NCBI GenBank assembly: GCA_964445255.1 | Contig: CAYUKM010000099.1 | Coordinates: 1-11,168, forward strand | Source of the DNA: SHLQ01 sp964445255 | GTDB lineage: Bacteria > Actinomycetota > Acidimicrobiia > Acidimicrobiales > SHLQ01 | Reading direction: 5' to 3' | DNA length: 11,168 bases | Part shown: positions 6,970 through 11,168 of the stretch, in pieces | Layout of the letters: every line of letters begins with the position of its first letter | How positions within the stretch are numbered: position 1 is the stretch's first letter | Notes under the pieces: model-generated | Told to the model about the DNA's origin: nothing | The model's input: the letters and a program-made list of their open reading frames with translations, nothing else | Database searches by the model: none | Position numbers and translations under genes: made by a program

Positions 6970-8139
6970 GTGAAAGCTCTGCTGTTCGAACGACAAGTTG
7001 GACGCTATGCGGCTGCAGCTGTTGCGTCCCGAGTACGACCAGGAACCGGGGCGGGCATCGGTCCGCTGCGCCTGGCCGACATCGACACCCCGGAACTGCC
7101 TGGCGACGGGTGGAAACGAGTTACGCCTACCCTCACCGGTATCTGTGGCTCTGACCTCTCCACCATCGACGGACATTCGTCTGGCTATTTCGACGGACTG
7201 GTGAGCTTCCCGTTTGTCCCTGGCCACGAGGTTGTCGGCATCACCGAAGACGACAAGCGAGTCGTGCTCGAGCCCGTACTCGGGCCCGAGGCGCGTGGTG
7301 AGGCACCCGCGTTCAAGGGAGCTGCTCCCGGCGATGGCACCGACTACGGCTACCTGCTGGCTGGCGATATCGATGACGGCATCCAAGTCGGCTTCTGCGC
7401 CAGTACCGGTGGAGGTTGGAGTGAGCAGTTCGTAGCCCACAAGAGTCAGCTCCACACGGTGCCCAAGAAGCTGACAGACGAAGACGCGGTCATGATGGAA
7501 CCAGCTGCCGGCGGCGTGCACGCTGTGGCCAAAGCCGCCGCCGGCGGCATGGTTGATGGCGGTGTCGTTCTCGTCCTCGGTGCCGGAACGATGGGGCTCG
7601 TTACGATCGCTGCCCTCCGTCAGTACACCAACCCCGCCTCGATCATCGCGGTGGCCAAGTATCCAATCCAAAAGCAGTTCGCTGAGGCGCTCGGCGCCGA
7701 CGTCGTCGTTTCACCGAGCGAAACGGCGCGAGCTGTACGACGGGCTACTGGCTGTCGCATGCTGGGCAACAATCTGTCGGGTGGCGCCGACGTCACCCTC
7801 GACTCCGTCGGCAACGCCGGATCGATCGAGCAATCGATCGGCGTCACCCGTCCACGCGGCCGAGTCGTCATGGTAGGCATGCCAGGCAAGGTCGACGTCG
7901 ACCTGACAGCGCTGTGGCACCGCGAGACCGAACTCGTCGGCGCCTACACCTACGGAACAGACACGTGGCCCGACGGCACCGAGATCTCCAGCTTCAAGCG
8001 AGCCAAAGAACTCGCCGGCAAGGCCAAGCTCGGCCGCCTGGTGAGCGCCAAATACCCGCTCGCTCGCTACAAAGACGCCATCGAACACGCGGCAAACGCC
8101 GGCCAACGCGGCGCTATAAAGGTCGTCTTCGAGTTCTAA
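6970..8139 (+). CDS. Zinc-dependent medium-chain alcohol dehydrogenase family protein
   Basis: A 389-residue medium-chain dehydrogenase/reductase with an N-terminal catalytic domain and a Rossmann NAD(P)-binding domain. Expected catalytic-zinc ligands are present: C59 in GICGSD, H86-E87 in PGHE, and E177 in MMEPAAGG. The cofactor loop GAGTMG is at 204-209. The structural-zinc lobe, which normally carries four cysteines, corresponds to about residues 105-128 and contains none (GPEARGEAPAFKG then AAPGDGTDYGY), so this member probably lacks the second zinc. The segment STGGGWSEQFVAHKSQLH is typical of the subfamily. The GTG start at 6970 is preferred because a -10 box lies six bases upstream and the protein then begins VKALLFER, as is usual for the family. 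Substrate unknown. It is transcribed alone and ends at a hairpin shared with the convergent EEP gene. Confidence 0.85.
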   Translation: MKALLFERQVGRYAAAAVASRVRPGTGAGIGPLRLADIDTPELPGDGWKRVTPTLTGICGSDLSTIDGHSSGYFDGLVSFPFVPGHEVVGITEDDKRVVLEPVLGPEARGEAPAFKGAAPGDGTDYGYLLAGDIDDGIQVGFCASTGGGWSEQFVAHKSQLHTVPKKLTDEDAVMMEPAAGGVHAVAKAAAGGMVDGGVVLVLGAGTMGLVTIAALRQYTNPASIIAVAKYPIQKQFAEALGADVVVSPSETARAVRRATGCRMLGNNLSGGADVTLDSVGNAGSIEQSIGVTRPRGRVVMVGMPGKVDVDLTALWHRETELVGAYTYGTDTWPDGTEISSFKRAKELAGKAKLGRLVSAKYPLARYKDAIEHAANAGQRGAIKVVFEF

Positions 8140-8167
8140 ACTTTCCTGGCTTCGTAGCTCCGCTTCC

Positions 8168-8197
8168 CATGGACCTCGACAGTTATTCGGGTCCATG
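8168..8197. terminator. Hairpin terminator candidate between convergent genes
   Basis: An eight-base perfect stem (CATGGACC 8168-8175 with GGTCCATG 8190-8197) extends by three more pairs (CGA 8177-8179 with TCG 8187-8189) past a bulged T, with a seven-base loop. It begins 28 bases after the dehydrogenase stop, and the EEP stop codon falls in its loop and upper stem, so it could serve both genes. There is no T-run on either strand, so efficiency is uncertain. Confidence 0.5.
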
Positions 8198-9148
8198 CAC
8201 CCGCACGGCGATGGCCTTGTGATCACTTCCCGCAAAGTCGAGGACCTCGAAACTCTCGACCCGAAGGCGGTCGTGGATTAGTGCATGGTCGAGCGAGAGG
8301 AGTGCGGGTCCTTTGTCGGCGCGCCTTGACCACGTAAGTCCAGTGCCGCATCCAGCCACTCGATGCCCGTCTGTGTAACCATCGCCCACCACCCGCCGGT
8401 ACAACGCTTGTGCGCGGCTGGCGTTGAAGTCTCCCATCAACACGTCTACTGACTCGTCGATCCGCCACTTAGCCATCTCCGCGAACTCGTCACGCTGATT
8501 GCTTCGACGCTCCAAATTTACTGGCGCGCTCAGGTGGACGTTCGCGACTCGAAGGGACCCAACATCGGTCATGGCCGTCGCTACGAGCGCTCCCCCGGTA
8601 GAAGTGCCGGACTCAAACCGGTTCGAGAGCTCCCAACGACTCAAGATGTGCTGAACGCCCAGGCTCTCCACGTAGGGGTACTTGGCCGAAAGCTCGGCGT
8701 ATAGCTCATCGAATCGATCAGGGGTTGTCTCTTGCAGCAGAACGATGTCGGGTTGAACCCGGGTGATCTGGAGCCGGACCGCGTCCACATCCGGATTCCC
8801 GAACAGCACATTGTGCGACATGACGACCAACGAGGAGTCCGTACCGCCGGAGGCCACCTCACACCCAACACGAGGCGTCACAGTGCCTGGCAGAATCAAG
8901 CCCCCGAGAACAACGACGAGCGCCAGCGCGATGGCACCGTATCGAAGGTCTGTGAGTACGGCCGCTACAACCAGAGTCAAGGCGAAACCAACTGGAGCAA
9001 GTGCGACGAGGCCAAGGAGTATCGCATTATCGAAATCCGCGAAGCGTGCCAATGTGAGTGCGGCCAACGTAACCGTGGCGATGACAACGAGGTTGCGACA
9101 AGCGCGAACGAGCCGAAAATCGATCACGCTTCGTCCGCTACCGTTCAT
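8183..9148 (-). CDS. Membrane-anchored endonuclease/exonuclease/phosphatase (EEP) family protein
   Basis: This 321-residue protein has three N-terminal membrane segments (about 18-36, 42-64 and 70-88) followed by an EEP domain (about 106-318). The metal and catalytic residues of the fold are all visible: N113 in SHNVLFGNPD, E140 in LLQETT, H205 in VHLS, D240 and N242 in MGDFNAS, D287 in SLDHAL, and D309-H310 in GSDHKA. With a cytoplasmic N-terminus, three helices would put the domain outside the membrane, as in VanJ-type proteins that act on undecaprenyl pyrophosphate. A lipid-phosphate or extracellular nuclease role is therefore inference. The ATG at 9148 is chosen because AAGGA lies five bases upstream. 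Starting at 9253 would add 35 residues read from the antisense of a leuS fragment. Monocistronic, convergent with the dehydrogenase gene. Confidence 0.8.
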   Translation of the reverse strand: MNGSGRSVIDFRLVRACRNLVVIATVTLAALTLARFADFDNAILLGLVALAPVGFALTLVVAAVLTDLRYGAIALALVVVLGGLILPGTVTPRVGCEVASGGTDSSLVVMSHNVLFGNPDVDAVRLQITRVQPDIVLLQETTPDRFDELYAELSAKYPYVESLGVQHILSRWELSNRFESGTSTGGALVATAMTDVGSLRVANVHLSAPVNLERRSNQRDEFAEMAKWRIDESVDVLMGDFNASRAQALYRRVVGDGYTDGHRVAGCGTGLTWSRRADKGPALLSLDHALIHDRLRVESFEVLDFAGSDHKAIAVRVHGPE

Positions 9149-9153
9149 CACAT

Positions 9154-9158
9154 TCCTT
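9154..9158 (-). promoter_or_regulatory. Ribosome-binding site of the EEP gene
   Basis: AAGGA on the minus strand sits five bases before the ATG at 9148. It decides the start codon against the upstream ATG at 9253. Confidence 0.6.
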
Positions 9159-9224
9159 GGATCGGCTTCGAACCAGAGCGAGCTGAGCGAAACTCCACCG
9201 ATCGCGAGACTCGCAGTCGAAGAA

Positions 9225-9310
9225 CCGTAGACTTTGCGGCGCGACGGATTCACAAAACTCCACTACTGCCGTCCCCGAGCACCGCTACGACGCGGCGCTC
9301 GCCGACTCGA
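9225..9310 (+). pseudogene. Truncated, start-less copy of the leuS promoter and 5' end
   Basis: These 86 bases match 9419-9504 at 80 positions, 194 bases upstream. They include the -10 box TAGACT (9228-9233) and about 23 codons of leuS. The start codon position (9241-9243) reads GCG instead of GTG, so the copy cannot start translation as leuS does. Of the other five differences, three are at silent third codon positions (TCA/TCG, GCC/GCT, GAG/GAA) and two change residues (Thr/Ser, Val/Ala). Similarity stops abruptly after GCCGACTCGA. The open frame then continues into unrelated sequence and runs to a stop at 9436-9438. Confidence 0.85.
9228..9233 (+). promoter_or_regulatory. Duplicated -10 box upstream of leuS
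   Basis: TAGACT here is identical to the leuS -10 box and would start transcription near 9241, giving leuS a leader of about 194 bases. The bases upstream, where a -35 box would lie, are not shared with the downstream copy, so activity is uncertain. Confidence 0.35.
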
Positions 9311-9330
9311 ACTTGTCGGACTTCCGCGAA

Positions 9331-9438
9331 ATGGCCGGGCTGCAAATTGCCACAAATTTGCCAGAATTAGCGGTCCTAGAGATCGGTGAGTTCGATCGAT
9401 CGGCAGATGTATTTCGTTCCGTAGACTTTGCGGCGTGA
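9331..9438 (+). CDS. Possible 35-codon leader ORF overlapping leuS by GTGA
   Basis: An ATG at 9331 opens 35 codons ending in TGA at 9436-9438, which overlaps the leuS GTG (9435-9437) as GTGA, the usual geometry for translational coupling. The frame continues that of the truncated leuS copy. It includes four leucine codons (CTG, TTG, TTA, CTA), of which TTA and CTA are normally rare in GC-rich genomes. No ribosome site or -10 box precedes the ATG, and the protein matches nothing I recognise. It may be an accident of the duplication. Confidence 0.2.
   Translation: MAGLQIATNLPELAVLEIGEFDRSADVFRSVDFAA
9340..9364 (+). other. Hairpin in the DNA between the two leuS 5' copies
   Basis: GCAAATT (9342-9348) pairs with AATTTGC (9355-9361) around a six-base loop. 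A variant with one bulge extends the stem to 9340-9364. It lies within the possible leader ORF. No T-run follows, so it is not a classic terminator. Confidence 0.35.
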
Positions 9439-9504
9439 CGGATTCGCAAAACTCCACTTCTGCTGCCCCCGAACACCGCTACGACGCGGCGCTCGCCGAC
9501 TCGA
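9419..9504 (+). repeat. Downstream copy of the 86-base leuS 5' direct repeat
   Basis: The intact partner of the repeat at 9225-9310. It spans the leuS -10 box, start codon and the first 23 codons. The homology begins three bases before TAGACT and ends after GCCGACTCGA. Confidence 0.85.
9422..9427 (+). promoter_or_regulatory. -10 box for leuS (leaderless)
   Basis: TAGACT fits TANNNT and ends seven bases before the GTG at 9435, consistent with a leaderless leuS transcript. No -35 box is apparent. Confidence 0.5.
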
Positions 9505-11168
9505 TCGAAACCACCTGGCAACAGCGTTGGAAAGACGCTGGCACCTACCACACGCCCAACCCCGCGGGCTCGCTGACCGAAGGCCCGAGCGACGGCCCGA
9601 CCGACCTGGCCGATCGCCCAAAGCTGTTCATCATGGATATGTTTCCGTACCCATCGGGGTCGGGGCTCCACGTCGGCCACCCGCTCGGCTATATCTCGAC
9701 CGATGTGTACGCACGGTTCAAGCGAATGACCGGGCACAACGTGCTCCACACGATGGGTTACGACGCATTCGGTCTCCCCGCAGAAGAACACGCCCGTCAG
9801 ACCGGCGTGCACCCGCGTGAGAACACCGAGTCGAACATCGAGAACATGAGCCGCCAGCTCGCTCGTCTCGGTCTCGGCCACGACGACCGCCGAGCGATCG
9901 CCACCACCGACGTCGCCTACTACCGGTGGACTCAGTGGATCTTCAACCAAATCTTCAACGCCTGGTTCGACCCGGACCAACAGAAGGCTCGCCCGATCAG
10001 CGAGCTCGAAGCAGAGTTCGCCGACGGTAGTCGGGCTACACCGGACGGCCGCTCCTGGAGCGACCTGTCGATCAGCGAACAGCGCGCCGTTTTGCACGAG
10101 TTCCGCCTGGTCTACGTCTCCGAGGCCCCCGTGAACTGGTGCCCGGGCCTGGGCACGGTACTCGCCAACGAAGAGGTCACCGCCGACGGCCGGTCCGATC
10201 GCGGCAACTTCCCCGTCTTCCGTCGCCCGATGAAACAATGGATGATGCGTATCACCGCATACGCCGATCGTTTGCTCGAAGATCTCGACCTACTCGACTG
10301 GACCGACAGCATCAAGACGATGCAGCGAAACTGGATCGGACGATCCGAAGGGGCACACGTCGACTTCGGTGTGCCGACCGCCATGGATGCAGACGGAGAG
10401 GTAGCGAACATCCAGGTCTTCACCACCCGCCCCGACACGCTCTTCGGCGCCACCTACATGGTCCTTGCCCCCGAGCACCCCCTCGTTGATGCACTAACGG
10501 AAGAAACCTGGCCTGCGGGCACCAAAGATGAGTGGACGGGGGGTCACGACTCCCCTGCCGCTGCAGTTGACGACTACCGCGTTGGCACGTCACAGATGAG
10601 CGACCGTGACCGTCAGGAAAACAAAGAGAAGACCGGTGTCTTCACCGGAAGCTACGCCGTGAACCCGGTCAACGATCAGTCGATCCCCGTGTTCATCGCC
10701 GACTACGTACTCATGGGTTATGGCACCGGTGCCATCATGGCTGTGCCCGGCCAAGACGAGCGTGACTGGGAGTTCGCAGAGGCCTTCGACCTCGACATCA
10801 TCCGCACCGTCGAGCCGCCAGCCGACTTCGATCTCGAGGCCGGCAAGGCCTACATCGGTGACGGCCCAGCGATCAACAGCGGTTTCCTCGACGGCATGGG
10901 CGTAAACGAGGCGAAGTCAGCCATGATCGAACACCTCGAAGAGACCCAGACGGGTGAAGGCACAGTCACCACAAAGCTGCGCGATTGGCTCTTCGCCCGA
11001 CAGCGATACTGGGGCGAACCGATCCCGGTCGTCTTCGACGAGGACGGCAACCCGATCTCGCTTCCCGATGACGACCTTCCGGTCAACCTTCCTGAATTGA
11101 TCGACTGGGCACCGCGCGAGCTCGCCGAAGACTCCGAACCCGAACCGCCGCTTGGTCGTGCTGAAGAG
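9435..11168 (+). CDS. leuS: Leucyl-tRNA synthetase (5' part, cut by window end)
   Basis: The first 578 codons of the class I synthetase that attaches leucine to tRNA-Leu in the cytoplasm. The ATP-binding HIGH-type motif is HVGH at 79-82, within FPYPSGSGLHVGHPLGY. The CP1 editing domain shows TTRPDT (330-335) and GTGAIMAVPGQDERD (430-444), whose last aspartate is the conserved editing residue. The segment LRDWLFARQRYWGEPIPVV follows. An insertion near residues 180-225, before YVSEAPVNWCPGLGTV, is typical of the long actinobacterial LeuS. The KMSKS motif and anticodon-binding domain lie beyond the window. The GTG at 9435 is supported by a -10 box seven bases upstream and by the usual short tail before RYDAALAD. 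The gene's first 70 bases are duplicated upstream. Confidence 0.95.
   Translation, partial: MTDSQNSTSAAPEHRYDAALADSIETTWQQRWKDAGTYHTPNPAGSLTEGPSDGPTDLADRPKLFIMDMFPYPSGSGLHVGHPLGYISTDVYARFKRMTGHNVLHTMGYDAFGLPAEEHARQTGVHPRENTESNIENMSRQLARLGLGHDDRRAIATTDVAYYRWTQWIFNQIFNAWFDPDQQKARPISELEAEFADGSRATPDGRSWSDLSISEQRAVLHEFRLVYVSEAPVNWCPGLGTVLANEEVTADGRSDRGNFPVFRRPMKQWMMRITAYADRLLEDLDLLDWTDSIKTMQRNWIGRSEGAHVDFGVPTAMDADGEVANIQVFTTRPDTLFGATYMVLAPEHPLVDALTEETWPAGTKDEWTGGHDSPAAAVDDYRVGTSQMSDRDRQENKEKTGVFTGSYAVNPVNDQSIPVFIADYVLMGYGTGAIMAVPGQDERDWEFAEAFDLDIIRTVEPPADFDLEAGKAYIGDGPAINSGFLDGMGVNEAKSAMIEHLEETQTGEGTVTTKLRDWLFARQRYWGEPIPVVFDEDGNPISLPDDDLPVNLPELIDWAPRELAEDSEPEPPLGRAEE

Noticed and set aside
9149..9253. 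Longer start for the EEP protein
   Set aside because: The first codons would be read from the antisense of the duplicated leuS fragment, and a good AAGGA site supports the ATG at 9148.
9241..9434. T-box riboswitch upstream of leuS
   Set aside because: I see no T-box consensus, specifier loop arrangement or terminator/antiterminator pair. The duplicated leuS segment explains much of the region.
9225..9504. Attachment sites of a mobile element
   Set aside because: The repeats flank only 108 bases and there is no integrase or tRNA gene. The repeat is a gene 5' end, not a typical integration target.
9285..10238. A 317-codon minus-strand open frame
   Set aside because: It lies opposite leuS, whose motifs are unmistakable, and its sequence resembles nothing known to me.
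1..11168. CRISPR array, insertion sequence, phage or defence system, rRNA or tRNA gene
   Set aside because: I saw no regularly spaced repeats, no transposase or integrase motifs, no defence-gene motifs and no RNA-gene sequence.

Overview
The window looks like chromosomal core DNA from a high-GC Gram-positive actinobacterium, probably a member of the Acidimicrobiia or a close relative. This rests on GC-rich codon use, a fused pabB-pabC gene, a LeuS of the long actinobacterial type, and start codons placed 6-7 bases after a TANNNT -10 box (leaderless transcripts). The genus-level placement is inference.

Layout, left to right. A DtxR/MntR-type metalloregulator (cut by the window edge, minus strand) diverges from a fused aminodeoxychorismate synthase/lyase gene (plus). 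The fused gene converges, across a short tandem hairpin repeat, on a minus-strand pair: serA (phosphoglycerate dehydrogenase with ACT domain) and a DUF1015 gene, joined by a 1-base stop/start overlap. Upstream of serA is an ABC-2-type exporter, with the ATPase gene overlapping the permease gene by 17 bases. The ATPase diverges from a medium-chain zinc alcohol dehydrogenase on the plus strand. That gene converges, at a hairpin, on a membrane-anchored endonuclease/exonuclease/phosphatase (EEP) protein. The right end holds the 5' two thirds of leuS, cut by the window edge.

How the genes work together: pabBC supplies p-aminobenzoate for folate, serA makes serine (the main one-carbon donor to folate), and leuS charges tRNA-Leu. 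These are housekeeping functions and I see no phage, transposon, CRISPR or defence locus. The ABC exporter and the EEP protein are envelope-related with unknown substrates.

The least ordinary feature is just before leuS. The last 16 bases before the leuS start, including its -10 box, plus about 23 codons of the gene occur twice, 194 bases apart, at 80/86 identity. The upstream copy has GCG where the start codon should be. The DNA between the copies holds an open frame ending in a GTGA overlap with leuS, a hairpin, and several Leu codons including TTA and CTA. Other points worth checking are the consistent leaderless promoter geometry, a dehydrogenase that has lost all structural-zinc cysteines, and palindromes plus a tiny overlapping reading frame before serA.
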